Shown: positions 36,861 to 45,836, numbered from the stretch's first letter. The stretch: DNA of 64,000 bases from Acidobacteriaceae bacterium (GCA_003139095.1 PLHW01000074.1:1-64000), one strand, 5' to 3'. The notes: generated by a model not told the origin, from the sequence alone. Numbers and translations are program-made.

Positions 36861-37658
36861 TTACACGCCGACCATGGAAACAGAATCCTGCGCTTCGACT
36901 TCGTGCAGCCAATATGGCGGCCTGCCGTAGTGGGCGTGGAGCCGCTCTTCATAGTCGCGTTCGATGGGAGCGAACTCGACAAACTCCGGCGCGCTCTTGA
37001 TCGATTCTCGCGAGAGGCCGACCCAGACTTTGGAATCTTTCCAACTCACGCTCTTGATCCAGGCCGGAGAAACCAGTACCTTCTTGCCCGGCCACCAGTT
37101 CCGCGTCGCCACTTCAATGTACCGAATCGCCCAGGCCTTATCGTCCATGATGAATCCCTGGACGTGTCCGATTTCCCCATCCGTCGCCTCGATGTGATAG
37201 CCCGTCACGGCTTCGTTACTGCGCAGATGAGAATCCATGGACGCCTTCCGGATTCTTTCCTCGTACGCCTGTTTAAATACATAGGTGGGAACCGGCAAAC
37301 CCGAGGGGTAGGATGAGGGCCCCCACATGTTGGGACCACCCCAGTAATAGGGATAGCCGTAATACCCCATGTACACACTCTCGTGCTGACGGGAAACCGG
37401 TTTGTGCGTGTCGATGTTGGGGCTATTCTCTACCTGCTTTTTCGTCAGCAGCACATCCAGTCGCTTGCTTTGCCAGTCCGTATTGACGATTGAGAACGGC
37501 GAGATTAGAACCTGACGGCCTAACCAGCCGTCAGTTTCCACGGTTAGATAGCGGATGGCCCAGCTCTCATCGTCAAAATAAAATTGATCGACCGTTCCAA
37601 TCTTGCCGTCCGTGGCCTGGATTACCAGACCCTTGAGATTTTCAGAATTCGTTAACAT
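36861..37658 (-). CDS. protein with two PRC-barrel domains
   Basis: The protein has 265 residues with two PRC-barrel domains, about 5-80 (LKGLVIQATDGKIGTVDQFY, WAIRYLTVETDGWLGRQVLI) and 148-225 (VTGYHIEATDGEIGHVQGFI, WAIRYIEVATRNWWPGKKVL). The linker is Tyr/Gly-rich. PRC-barrels occur in photosynthetic reaction centres and RimM; double-domain proteins of this type are common in stress gene clusters, with unknown role. It opens the stress-gene region of this window. Confidence 0.88.
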   Translation of the reverse strand: MLTNSENLKGLVIQATDGKIGTVDQFYFDDESWAIRYLTVETDGWLGRQVLISPFSIVNTDWQSKRLDVLLTKKQVENSPNIDTHKPVSRQHESVYMGYYGYPYYWGGPNMWGPSSYPSGLPVPTYVFKQAYEERIRKASMDSHLRSNEAVTGYHIEATDGEIGHVQGFIMDDKAWAIRYIEVATRNWWPGKKVLVSPAWIKSVSWKDSKVWVGLSRESIKSAPEFVEFAPIERDYEERLHAHYGRPPYWLHEVEAQDSVSMVGV

Positions 37659-37744
37659 TTTTTGCCTCCTGGGCAGTTATGAGTTCATTCATTAGCGGCG
37701 CCGCAACCTATACTTCCGCTTTCACTCGAACCGTGCGAGCGCTC

Positions 37745-39346
37745 CTACGCGAGCGCGTGAACTTCGTGGAGCGTCAGGAAAGCCTTCAGCAAAACCCTTG
37801 GATCGTGCGTGCCTTTGTATACCGCCGGCGGCTTCCGATTCAGCCCAAGCAGCGAATAGACTGCAATTTGCGCGGAACGAATCGAATATTCAACGGTAAA
37901 AACCACGTCTTCCGGGATTTCGCAGAACTGTCCCACGAAAGCAAGGTTGTTGGAGCCTTCCGGGACGACCTGCGGCCGGTCTCCCTTGGTTCTCGGCAGA
38001 AACTGGCTTGTGATGAACGGCATCATGCACGGGATGCAGGTGCAGGTCTCAAGAATCTTTTTTGCGTCCGCGTCGAGCCGCAGGTGTCCCATGACCTCAG
38101 TCATGATCTCTCGACCAGTGCAAGCCGACATCGGCTTCTTCACGAAATCACCCAATTTGTCGACGGAAAGCCCATAGCCCCAGAAAACGCTAACGTCCGC
38201 AGGCTGTCCGATGAAATGAGGTTGGTGCGGCAATACAATCGACGCCAACCAACTGGACTGCGGGAAGGTGATAAGTCCACCTTCGCCCGGAACATTGCCC
38301 GTCAGGTCCCCGATAAGGCGAAAGAAGGCCGGGTCGTGGAGAGTGGTAGTGAAAGATACCCACTTGGACTGATCGATATGATCGGTGAAATTCGCAGGAT
38401 GACCGAACTGCGGCCGGCCAGCGGCAATCTTCTGCCAAAGATTCCAGGAACCACCATTGGACTTTCCGTTCAGTTCTGGAGCTGAGTCCATCGAACCCAG
38501 GGTGGATGCCTCGGTCATGGATCCCAGCGTGAGGATCACTTTGTCTCTCGCGCCAACCTCGATCTCCTCGATGCGGCCGCCGCGTTCGCAAACAATGTGC
38601 TCCACCGCGTAGCCGGCAGAATCATGGCGGAGACGAAGATCGGTGACGCGAGTGTTCATTTGAAACTTGACGCCCCGTTCTTGCAGCCACTTCTGTAGTG
38701 GCCGCACCATTGAGTCGTACTGGTTGTAGACGGTTCGCATGATTCCCGTAAGCGTGTTGAAGCCCGAAACCATGTGAGTAAAACGCACCAGGTAGCGCTT
38801 GAACTCGACGGCGCTGTGCCACGGCTGAAAAGCAAAAGTCGTACACCACATAAACCAGAAGTCGGTCTCGAAGAACGACGCGTCAAACTGGTCTGAAATA
38901 CGGGTGCGTTCCAGCAGCCCTTCTGGTTCAAGTTCCAGGCGCTCGATGGCAAGGATGTGCTTTTCGCTGAGTCCGAACCTGGGTGCGTCAACCCTGTGTC
39001 CATCTCGAAAGAGTCGAGATTTCGAGGAGGTCTTCATCGTCGTATTCCACTCAAAGATCTCCTGGGTCACGGTCTGGCTCATATCGAGGGTCGGAATTGA
39101 GGAAAAGAGCTCGTAGGTGCAGAGATACTTACTCTCCAGCATTCGGCCGCCGCGCATGCTGTAACCACTCTCGGGAGTTCCGGCGGCATCGAGGCTGCCG
39201 CCAATTTTCCCCGATTCCTCGAGGATCGTGATCATTGGGCCGGGTATGTCTCCGTCTCGAATCAGGAAGGCTGCGGCCGCAAGCGATGCGATGCCCGCTC
39301 CAACCAGGAAAATTGCTGTGTCATCGTTCGCAATTCGGTGGGTCAT
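37745..39346 (-). CDS. ohyA: oleate hydratase
   Basis: The protein has 533 residues. It matches the myosin-cross-reactive antigen/oleate hydratase family: FAD-binding IFLVGAGIASLAAAAFLIRD, SMRGGRMLESKYLCTYELFS, WFMWCTTFAFQPWHSAVEFK, FVGQFCEIPEDVVFTVEYS. It adds water to the cis-9 double bond of oleate, giving 10-hydroxystearate, a detoxification of unsaturated fatty acids. It lies in the stress cluster between PRC-barrel and DUF2950 genes. Confidence 0.93.
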   Translation of the reverse strand: MTHRIANDDTAIFLVGAGIASLAAAAFLIRDGDIPGPMITILEESGKIGGSLDAAGTPESGYSMRGGRMLESKYLCTYELFSSIPTLDMSQTVTQEIFEWNTTMKTSSKSRLFRDGHRVDAPRFGLSEKHILAIERLELEPEGLLERTRISDQFDASFFETDFWFMWCTTFAFQPWHSAVEFKRYLVRFTHMVSGFNTLTGIMRTVYNQYDSMVRPLQKWLQERGVKFQMNTRVTDLRLRHDSAGYAVEHIVCERGGRIEEIEVGARDKVILTLGSMTEASTLGSMDSAPELNGKSNGGSWNLWQKIAAGRPQFGHPANFTDHIDQSKWVSFTTTLHDPAFFRLIGDLTGNVPGEGGLITFPQSSWLASIVLPHQPHFIGQPADVSVFWGYGLSVDKLGDFVKKPMSACTGREIMTEVMGHLRLDADAKKILETCTCIPCMMPFITSQFLPRTKGDRPQVVPEGSNNLAFVGQFCEIPEDVVFTVEYSIRSAQIAVYSLLGLNRKPPAVYKGTHDPRVLLKAFLTLHEVHALA

Positions 39347-39396
39347 GAGATCACCCTGCTTTCTGCCCGACCGGACCGCGGGCTGCGGAGTCCCCG

Positions 39397-40374
39397 TTAC
39401 TTGCTTACAGCCGCGTCGATGGCTTCGTCATACTGATCTTCAGTCTCTCGCCAACCGGAGTTGGGGTTGTATTCCTTCATCGATTTGGCGACCGCGTCGG
39501 TCTTCCTGCCGAGGTCCTTTTCGTAAACAACTCCATCCATGTTCACAATGAATGTCATCACGCCGGACGATCTGTATTCCGCGGGATAGGCAACGAAGGC
39601 GAAGCCCTCGGTCATCTTGCCCTTTACGACATAATTTTTCGCGCTGTCCGAAGCAGTTTTCTTTTGCCGCGCCAGAATGCGGAAGTAATAACCGCGATAG
39701 GGAGTTGGAGAACCGTCTGGGGTCTTTGCGTAACCGTCGGCAACGGCGGATGCTACCAGTGGACCGACCGGGCTCTGCGCCTCTCCCTCAGCGGCTTTCC
39801 AATAAAGGCCGTTGCGTTGCCCGTCATCGCTGAAAAGTTTCTGCGCATACTGGTTGTCGTGTGTCGCACGATATTCCTTTTGTGCCGCAACAAGTTCCTG
39901 ACAAACACTAATTGCCGATGTTTCATTCTGGCCGATTCGACGGTACAAAATCTCGATCTTGCCCGCATCGGTGTCGAAATACCACGTATTACCCTTGCTC
40001 ACGAGCGGAATCGGCGTGGGCCAGTTTGCCGCGCCAATATATAAGGTGGTGGTCCCGTCCGGTTCCATTACAAGCCGGTGCATTTCCTGATAACGCTGCA
40101 CGAAATTCGCGCGGCTCTGCGTGTCTTCGTTTTCATCTCCTGAAGAAACGATCTGCCGGCCGTCCGGTCCGAGGATATCGATCATCGCTTTTTCGTCATT
40201 GGTCTGCGCCGCGGCAACCAGTGCGGTGCTCGCTTCTTCCGGCGATGAGAATGTTTTTTGGCCCGGTTGCTGCGCCAGCACACGGCTGGAGAGGCAGGCC
40301 ATCAAAACGACAGCCGCCAAAGCGAACCTGGGAACCCAATAAGAGCTGGCGGAATTCACATTTCCCTGCTGCAT
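39397..40374 (-). CDS. DUF2950 exported protein
   Basis: The protein has 325 residues from ATG at 40374, preceded by GGAG; a TTG at 40395 would add seven residues. A signal peptide ends near VLAQQ. The DUF2950 body has TFSSPEEASTALVAAAQTND, LYIGAANWPTPIPLV, GYYFRILARQKKTA and the closing GWRETEDQYDEAID. Function unknown; the gene commonly sits next to DUF3300, as here. Confidence 0.9.
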   Translation of the reverse strand: MQQGNVNSASSYWVPRFALAAVVLMACLSSRVLAQQPGQKTFSSPEEASTALVAAAQTNDEKAMIDILGPDGRQIVSSGDENEDTQSRANFVQRYQEMHRLVMEPDGTTTLYIGAANWPTPIPLVSKGNTWYFDTDAGKIEILYRRIGQNETSAISVCQELVAAQKEYRATHDNQYAQKLFSDDGQRNGLYWKAAEGEAQSPVGPLVASAVADGYAKTPDGSPTPYRGYYFRILARQKKTASDSAKNYVVKGKMTEGFAFVAYPAEYRSSGVMTFIVNMDGVVYEKDLGRKTDAVAKSMKEYNPNSGWRETEDQYDEAIDAAVSK

Positions 40375-40430
40375 ATGACTTTTCTCCATTTGCAAGTGTT
40401 AAAAAATTACCGGAACCCACGACAAGTTAA

Positions 40431-41627
40431 TTAGTGACGCCCGCCGCCACCGCCGCGCGATCCTCCGCCTCCGCCGCCGCGAGATCCGCCGCTGGAGCCG
40501 CCGCGAGATCCGCCACCCATGCTGGCCCCTCCGCGCGCGGCTGCGCTTCTGGCCTGGCCGCCTTGCCCGTAACCGCTAAACGCGCCGCTGCGCGTACCGC
40601 TCTGTCCACGCGGTTCCGCGTATCCTCGGGCCGCACTGGTGTTTCCGTTAAAAGCTCTGGCGGTGGCAGCGGAACGGTTGTTTACTTCGCCGCGTCCGCC
40701 GGTAGGCCGATTCCCCGCGTTGCCATGGGATTCGAATGCGCCGCGGTTACCGTTCGCTCCGCGGGCGCTTCCCGCCCGGTAAAAATTGCTCCGGTTGTAA
40801 AACGTGTTGCTCCGCGAGTAATATCGGCCGCCACCGTACATCGCGTATCGGCCGCCCCAATTGAATCCCCAGTGATTCCAACCCCATCCATAACCCCCAA
40901 ACCAGCCGATTCCGAAGCCGCCGCCCCATGACAGGTACGGGCCGCCAAACCAAATTCCGGGATACGGATACCAACCCGGCCATGCCATGATGGGATCCCC
41001 GTACGCCAGCCACGGATCGTAGGCGGGAACGTAGACGATCTCCGGGTCGGTAGGCTCAACTTCGATCGTCGAGCCCTGCGTGGTCACATTTTGCTGCGAC
41101 GTCGTCTTAAGATCGCCGGCGTTTTGCGCGCGCCTGCGCATCACCTGCACCGCATCCATCACATCTGGCTGCTGATTGAAGTACGCATCTCCCAGCGATG
41201 ATGCCCATGAGAGATTTTTGTCCATGTTGCCGAGGACGGAGGGAAATGCGGTGAGCGCTTTGACGCTCGGGTCCCAAGGTTGCTGGTCCACTGCTCGACC
41301 CAGAGCGTCGCCCTTTAAGTCGGGATTTGCCTGCACCCATCGGTCGGCTTCGACGACTTGCTCGGGAAACGTTGACGCCGCCAGAATCTGTGCGACCAGC
41401 GAATCTGGATAAAGCGCAATGGGCGCCACCAGGCGCTGCAACTGCTCGGGGGTCTGCTGCGCGTAGGGTGGCGCTTGCTGGGCTTGCGCCGCAGCGGGCG
41501 CGTCCTGGTTGGCCCAAAGTGTCTGCGTCCCAATCGAACAGGACAGGACGATCGATAACAGTGAAACTAAACCCTGCGCAACCCATTGACGTCCTGTAAA
41601 TCGTGTAGCAAGTCTGAAAGTGTTCAT
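40431..41627 (-). CDS. DUF3300 exported protein with Gly/Arg-rich tail
   Basis: The protein has 398 residues from ATG at 41627, with AGGAGA 9 nt upstream; longer open frames run toward 41810 without support. A signal peptide is followed by the DUF3300 domain (LVAPIALYPDSLVAQILAAS, WDPSVKALTAFPSVLGNM, EIVYVPAYDPWLAYG), a Trp/Gly/Tyr-rich segment, and a tail of GGSRGG-type repeats ending RH. Function unknown. Pairs with DUF2950. Confidence 0.88.
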   Translation of the reverse strand: MNTFRLATRFTGRQWVAQGLVSLLSIVLSCSIGTQTLWANQDAPAAAQAQQAPPYAQQTPEQLQRLVAPIALYPDSLVAQILAASTFPEQVVEADRWVQANPDLKGDALGRAVDQQPWDPSVKALTAFPSVLGNMDKNLSWASSLGDAYFNQQPDVMDAVQVMRRRAQNAGDLKTTSQQNVTTQGSTIEVEPTDPEIVYVPAYDPWLAYGDPIMAWPGWYPYPGIWFGGPYLSWGGGFGIGWFGGYGWGWNHWGFNWGGRYAMYGGGRYYSRSNTFYNRSNFYRAGSARGANGNRGAFESHGNAGNRPTGGRGEVNNRSAATARAFNGNTSAARGYAEPRGQSGTRSGAFSGYGQGGQARSAAARGGASMGGGSRGGSSGGSRGGGGGGSRGGGGGRH

Positions 41628-41697
41628 GTCGCTGAATCTCCTCTGCATGTTCATTACTTGGCGAGAACTCCGAGCATTGCGTGTCTCTGTGAAACAG

Positions 41698-42159
41698 CTA
41701 CCAAACAAACAGGCGCGCACCGGCGCCCGAACTCCGGACCCTGCCCGCCTGGAACGCGACATCGCGCTCGGGAACTTTTTCGTCATTGTCATCGCCCGGA
41801 AGGTATGCAACCACCTTATTAAGCTCTTCGATTTCCACGGCGCAGTGCCGATTCATGATGACAGCGGCGTTGTCTGCCATCTCGTTCGAGCCCGTGGCAA
41901 AAACCATGACCCCTCCACGCCGCATTCCGCGGACGTACGCTTCCGCCTCCGCTTCCGCTGCGCCGAACGACCTGAGGTCCCGAATCAAGTCCACTTCGAA
42001 ATCGGTGTGCGGGGTACTCATGACTCCACTACCCGTCATCTCCCTGGGTTCGGTCAAAACACGGACGTCATTCCGGGGGAATCCGCTTGCCTCGAGGTCG
42101 TGAACCACGTTGTCGACGAAGCTTGAATTCTGAAATAAACCAACCGCTGTCTTCGCCAT
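41698..42159 (-). CDS. YflT-like general stress protein
   Basis: The protein has 153 residues. The N-terminus AVGLFQNSSFVDNVVHDLEA and the middle GGVMVFATGSNEMADNAAVIM match the YflT/GspM-type stress domain, which is built on a ferredoxin-like fold. The gene is preceded, 53-68 bp before its ATG, by a dyad site of the family proposed as Crp/Fnr targets. Confidence 0.7.
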   Translation of the reverse strand: MAKTAVGLFQNSSFVDNVVHDLEASGFPRNDVRVLTEPREMTGSGVMSTPHTDFEVDLIRDLRSFGAAEAEAEAYVRGMRRGGVMVFATGSNEMADNAAVIMNRHCAVEIEELNKVVAYLPGDDNDEKVPERDVAFQAGRVRSSGAGARLFVW

Positions 42160-42211
42160 TTTTGGCCCCCTCTGACCGGTCTCTAGGTTCTCTCAATCGT
42201 TGGCCGAATAC

Positions 42212-42227
42212 TGTGCAGAATGGATCA
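42212..42227. promoter_or_regulatory. Crp/Fnr-like dyad site 1 (upstream of the YflT-like gene)
   Basis: TGTGC-AGAATG-GATCA, 53 bp upstream of the minus-strand start at 42159. Confidence 0.5.
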
Positions 42228-42379
42228 CATCGAAGAATTGCAGGGCGAGGACAACCCGGTGGCACGATTGCGAATTGGGGGCACTCCGCAACGGGCAGAC
42301 AGAGAGCTGGTAATCAAACCTCTTCGGAGCCACAGGGAAAATTCGCCGCGTCTCCTCAATTTCCAAGCGATCGATGGCT

Positions 42380-42583
42380 TTAGTCCAGAGGCACAGATGA
42401 CGGGTCGGTCAAAGCGATCAGTTTTCCCGGAGGGAAGTCTGCTTGACTAAGAGGGAATTCAGGCTCGGGATTGATGATGGTCAGCACCTCACCACTAAGA
42501 ATTCCCCGAACCAGGAGGCGGTCGTCCGCGACCTCGACCACCCTGTATCGCTCCGCAAAGATCGAATTCCCGGTCTTTTTCAT
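42380..42583 (-). CDS. small hypothetical protein
   Basis: The protein has 67 residues from ATG at 42583; the frame is open to 42703. It looks globular and beta-rich: RYRVVEVADDRLLVRGILSG, then EVLTIINPEPEFPL. No ribosome binding site stands out, and no family is recognised. Confidence 0.5.
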   Translation of the reverse strand: MKKTGNSIFAERYRVVEVADDRLLVRGILSGEVLTIINPEPEFPLSQADFPPGKLIALTDPSSVPLD

Positions 42584-42722
42584 GTCTGCCGTTAGATGCT
42601 TATTTTGATGCCGGATATTCTCGATTTTTTCTAACCAGCTCAAAGCCCGGTTAGGCTGCGACGGCCTGCGCAAGCGCTGAGGTGACACGGTCAAGCGCCT
42701 CACTCACCGGATTCATGAGCGG

Positions 42723-42842
42723 CTAGTTTCGCGTAAGCGCAGCCGCAACGACCAGCAACAGTGAAACCAGCACCACTTCACCGCTGACCCAAAGTATGAT
42801 TTCGCTAAGTCGGTCAGGCTTCAATAGGTCTTCCGGGTGCAT
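42723..42842 (-). CDS. 39-residue membrane peptide
   Basis: ATG at 42842 is preceded by GAGGAGGG with good spacing. The product begins MHPEDLLKPDRLSEI and has one hydrophobic helix (VVLVSLLLVVAAAL), ending RN. The strong ribosome binding site and clean helix argue for a real small protein. Confidence 0.55.
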   Translation of the reverse strand: MHPEDLLKPDRLSEIILWVSGEVVLVSLLLVVAAALTRN

Positions 42843-43063
42843 CGCATTCCCTCCTCGCAAGGGCAGCGTCAAAGCCGGCCCTGACGAGGTGTTTTCAACT
42901 GGCCGGGCGATCCGTTTGTGCGGACGCCGGCTGATACACAGTCGGCGGGGTCCGCAAAACACCTTGTCAGGGCGATCTTCCCTCAAGAGCCAAGGCCGCC
43001 TGGTTCGACGGGCAAGCACTCTCAAGGGACTCCCACAGCATCGCTCATCTCTTTTCGAAATAC

Positions 43064-43079
43064 TGTGCAGAACGGCTCA
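43064..43079. promoter_or_regulatory. Crp/Fnr-like dyad site 2
   Basis: TGTGC-AGAACG-GCTCA. It lies just after the stop of the candidate gene at 43086 and about 220 bp before the 39-residue peptide gene. Confidence 0.5.
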
Positions 43080-43085
43080 CTTCAA

Positions 43086-43280
43086 CTACAAGCGGAGTAA
43101 GGACGCTGTTTTTAGAGCTTCAGCCCACCCGGTAGCGTTCGGGGCCTCGGGGCCATGAAGTTGAGTAACCGCACCCAAATATCTCATTAACTCAATAAGA
43201 TCGGGTTGGAACGGTTCATGCCTGAACAATTCATTTTCGACGCGAGTGATCCGGCATGGCAACCAAACTTCGGTAACCAC
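43086..43280 (-). CDS. possible small protein downstream of the CxxC protein
   Basis: A 64-residue frame from GTG at 43280, 6 bp after the stop of the upstream gene. Composition is protein-like (ENELFRHEPFQPDLIELMRY) but there is no ribosome binding site or family match. Confidence 0.35.
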   Translation of the reverse strand: MVTEVWLPCRITRVENELFRHEPFQPDLIELMRYLGAVTQLHGPEAPNATGWAEALKTASLLRL

Positions 43281-43286
43281 GGCGCC

Positions 43287-43469
43287 TCAACGCGATCTAT
43301 CGTTCGCGGCCTTCGTTTCGACGGCTTCGGCGGCGGACAGCTTCCGGTCCCGGTGCGGTTCGGTGCGGGGGGCACCGGTATGCAGTTCACACACCTCCCC
43401 GATTGCTGCTCCGCAAGTACTGCAAGGCACGGACATGATCTGTTTCGGGGTGAGTTCTTTAGCTTTCAC
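43287..43469 (-). CDS. small CxxC protein, zinc-ribbon-like
   Basis: The product has 60 residues from GTG at 43469 (VKAKELTPKQIMSVPCSTCG); GTG at 43475 and an ATG at 43655 are alternatives. A CSTCGAAIGEVCELHTG stretch with three Cys and a His could hold a metal. The tail RTEPHRDRKLSAAEAVE is charged. I associate this short protein with Acidobacteriota, without known function. Confidence 0.55.
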   Translation of the reverse strand: MKAKELTPKQIMSVPCSTCGAAIGEVCELHTGAPRTEPHRDRKLSAAEAVETKAANDRSR

Positions 43470-43582
43470 CAGCACATAGTGCACCGTTCCGGGGCGCGAA
43501 AGATGTTCAATATTGCTCAAGCCGCAGCCCCTTAACCACGTTGCCGGCTCTTCAAGGTTCGACCACAGAATTCCGGCGATTG

Positions 43583-43598
43583 TGAGCAAAAGTGAACA
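43583..43598. promoter_or_regulatory. Crp/Fnr-like dyad site 3 (upstream of the regulator gene)
   Basis: TGAGC-AAAAGT-GAACA, centred at 43590.5. An AATGAT hexamer at 43620-43625 is centred 32 bp downstream, the class II spacing. The regulator ATG is at 43673, so this suggests autoregulation. Confidence 0.5.
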
Positions 43599-43672
43599 TC
43601 TCCGCAATCGGATTTCTGCAATGATTCTAGGGCGTGTAGCTGTAGACCATTTCACGCAAGGTGGTTCCCCTT

Positions 43673-44344
43673 ATGACATCCCCGACGCTTTCGGCCAGCA
43701 AAAACGGCGATTTCGACCCAAGGAAATTCCTCGCCACCATTGGCGAGGGCAGAAAAGTCGTATGCTTTTCCAGTAAACAAACAGTCTTCACGCAGGGCGA
43801 CGCTGCCGATGCAGTCTTCTATATCCAGGAAGGCAAGGTCCGGCTGACGGTAGTGTCCAAGATTGGCAAGGAAGCGACCTTGGGCATATTGAACAAAGGA
43901 GAGTTTTTCGGAGAGGGGAGCCTTGCCGGCCAGTCTTTACGCATGGGATCCGCCACCGCGATGACGGACTGCGAGGTCTTGCGGATTGACAAGAAAGCCA
44001 TGATGCGCGCGCTCCACCGGGAACACGCGTTCTCCGATCTATTCGTGGCCTATCTGCTGGCGCGAAACATTCGCTACGAAGAGGATCTGGTCGATCAACT
44101 CTTCAATTCCAGCGAGAAAAGACTCGCTCGGCTTCTCCTCCTGCTAGCCCATTTTGGCAAGGAGGGCGTACCCGAGACCGTGATTCCCAAGATCAGCCAG
44201 GAGACACTCGCGGAAATGATAGGCACGACCCGATCACGCGTCAGCTTCTTCATGAACAGGTTCAGAAAGTTAGGCTTCCTCGACTACGGTGAAAGCGGAT
44301 TGCAAGTTCATAGTTCACTCCTGAGTGTCGTTCTGCACGATTAG
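43673..44344 (+). CDS. Crp/Fnr-family transcription regulator
   Basis: The protein has 223 residues from ATG at 43673; a GTG at 43661 is the alternative. The effector domain (about 25-130) is a cyclic-nucleotide-binding fold (VFTQGDAADAVFYIQEGKVR, GEFFGEGSLAGQSLRMGSAT). It has no N-terminal Cys cluster, so it is not an oxygen-sensing FNR. The winged helix (KISQETLAEMIGTTRSRVSF then FMNRFRKLGF) is typical. The effector is unknown. It lies inside a cluster with about ten related dyad sites, which I propose are its targets. Confidence 0.92.
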   Translation: MTSPTLSASKNGDFDPRKFLATIGEGRKVVCFSSKQTVFTQGDAADAVFYIQEGKVRLTVVSKIGKEATLGILNKGEFFGEGSLAGQSLRMGSATAMTDCEVLRIDKKAMMRALHREHAFSDLFVAYLLARNIRYEEDLVDQLFNSSEKRLARLLLLLAHFGKEGVPETVIPKISQETLAEMIGTTRSRVSFFMNRFRKLGFLDYGESGLQVHSSLLSVVLHD

Positions 44345-44394
44345 GTCCTCTGCGGCGAAAACTCCATCCACTTAAAACAACAGCGATTCGCGGA

Positions 44395-44598
44395 TCAGGC
44401 ATCGGCCTCATCCAGTTCTAGAAACGGCCCCATCTTGGTCGCCACCAGTACTTCTAAAAGAGTGGCTGTGTTACGAACGCTTCCGGAGATGGTGGTGAGC
44501 GCTGCGGAAACGGTGGGATGTTGTTCTGAGAGCAAGTCAAGGCGGTCGCTCACCTTGTAGAGTTGCTGAGCTTCGTGCAGGATCAGACTCGGAGGCAT
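44395..44598 (-). CDS. small helical protein, unknown
   Basis: The protein has 67 residues: LILHEAQQLYKVSDRLDLLS, then HPTVSAALTTISGSVRNTAT. It is all-helical, without family name. On its minus-strand upstream side lies the conserved leader element (44637-44708) that begins with TATAAT. Confidence 0.6.
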   Translation of the reverse strand: MPPSLILHEAQQLYKVSDRLDLLSEQHPTVSAALTTISGSVRNTATLLEVLVATKMGPFLELDEADA

Positions 44599-44636
44599 AT
44601 GAGTACCCTGCTTTCCTGAGAACCTAAGAGGAGGAA

Positions 44637-44708
44637 ACTTCAGATGGGCTGACTTAGTTCAGGAGACCTGAAAGAGGAGAAGGTGGTTACCACCTCAATT
44701 GCATTATA
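44637..44708 (-). ncRNA. conserved leader element, copy 1
   Basis: Reading on the minus strand: TATAAT, about 25 variable bases with AATTGAG, then a 40-base block starting CTCTTTCAGGT and ending ATCTGAAGTT that matches the element at 55421-55496 with few changes. The CAGG/CCTG pair and the outer CTTTCAG/CTGAAG pair allow a structured 5' leader for the gene at 44598. Confidence 0.55.
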
Positions 44709-44789
44709 CCACGTTAAAGTCCCAGTTTCGCGCGGTCGAATGGCTCTCCCGAAGCGCGTTCCCTTCACCGTGTCGGCTCTCTACTTGAT

Positions 44790-44963
44790 CTAACTCGTTG
44801 GATCTTTCTGCCGGGTCGCTTTTACTCCCGAGAGAATCCCAACGCCTGCGAGCACGATCGCGCCCACCACAATCCAGTGTGTGGGCATGTGGACGAGGTT
44901 CGCTCCGTAAATCAATCCGCCGATTAAGATTGCGAACCCAATCGCGTAAAGCCCGAACGACAT
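44790..44963 (-). CDS. small two-helix membrane protein
   Basis: The protein has 57 residues from ATG at 44963, with AAGGAGA upstream. Two membrane segments (LYAIGFAILIGGLIYGANLV and HWIVVGAIVLAGVGILSGV). Family not named. Confidence 0.6.
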   Translation of the reverse strand: MSFGLYAIGFAILIGGLIYGANLVHMPTHWIVVGAIVLAGVGILSGVKATRQKDPTS

Positions 44964-45113
44964 GGCATCTCCTTGTCGAGTCAGCCGCGGCGACTTACGC
45001 CCGCGACAACTCGACTTGCTGACTTGGCTTTGCCGGAGAGCTGCCCGGAATGCGGGCCGCCCTCCGTCCTCTGGGCAGGAATCAACTGGCCTGCCTCGAT
45101 TACGCAATTGTTC

Positions 45114-45668
45114 CTACATTGATGGTGATGAGGTGGCTTTCTGATCTTTCACTTGCAGATCGTTCACCACTTGCTGAACGTTCGGCACCGCGATGGCTAT
45201 TTGTTCAGCCCGCGCACGTTTGTCTTCCGAGTTCACTTCTCCGGTCAGCGTGACGACGCCGCTCTTCACCGCGTAGCTCACGTTGGCGTGCATCTTGTTC
45301 TGGAGGAGCGCCGCGTCCAGATTCTTCTCGATGCCTTTATCGAGATCGGAGTTTACGGCTTTTGCTTCTTTTTCAGTGCCTACCGGAACCACGGCGATCT
45401 GATCGGCGACAACCTGGGCGCCGGCGATGGACTTTGTCAGGGATTCGGCTTGCAACTTGTCGCTCTCGCTGGCCACTTGTCCGCTGAGGGTCACGACGCC
45501 CTTGTCACGATCCTGACTGACGGAGACATCCTTGAAGCCCGCCTGATCGAGCGATTTGCGAATGTTGTCGGAAACATCGGGAGACTTCACGACTGTGTTT
45601 GAACAGCCCACCGATAGCCCGACTGCGAGCAGGGTAAGCAGGGTAAGGACTAATTTAAGCGTTTTCAT
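45114..45668 (-). CDS. BON-domain lipoprotein
   Basis: The protein has 184 residues from ATG at 45668 with AAAGGAAAA upstream. A lipoprotein signal ends LSVGC. Two BON domains follow (IRKSLDQAGFKDVSVSQDRD, VVTLSGQVASESDKLQAESL; then LLQNKMHANVSYAVKSGVVT and VVTLTGEVNSEDKRARAEQI). BON proteins, like OsmY, bind the membrane and are induced by stress. A dyad site lies about 97 bp upstream. Confidence 0.88.
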   Translation of the reverse strand: MKTLKLVLTLLTLLAVGLSVGCSNTVVKSPDVSDNIRKSLDQAGFKDVSVSQDRDKGVVTLSGQVASESDKLQAESLTKSIAGAQVVADQIAVVPVGTEKEAKAVNSDLDKGIEKNLDAALLQNKMHANVSYAVKSGVVTLTGEVNSEDKRARAEQIAIAVPNVQQVVNDLQVKDQKATSSPSM

Positions 45669-45764
45669 GTTTTTCCTTTGATCGTATCTCGATCGAATCC
45701 GGGAGGAAGAAGTTTCTACCTGCGGAGACAATCTTTAGATTCGCTCACTTGCTTGGGCAAGCGC

Positions 45765-45780
45765 TGTGCAGAACCGCTCA
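45765..45780. promoter_or_regulatory. Crp/Fnr-like dyad site 4 (upstream of the BON gene)
   Basis: TGTGC-AGAACC-GCTCA, 97 bp before the minus-strand start at 45668; a second partial half TCGCTCACTT lies at 45741. Confidence 0.5.
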
Positions 45781-45836
45781 CTTTGTGAAAAATGCCCGCC
45801 CGCCGCCCGCGAGGTGCCACCGCATCGTTTTACAAG

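Noticed and set aside
44646-44662. TGGGC...GTTCA near 44646 as another Crp/Fnr-like dyad
   Set aside because: The spacer is 7, not 6, and it falls inside the conserved leader block.
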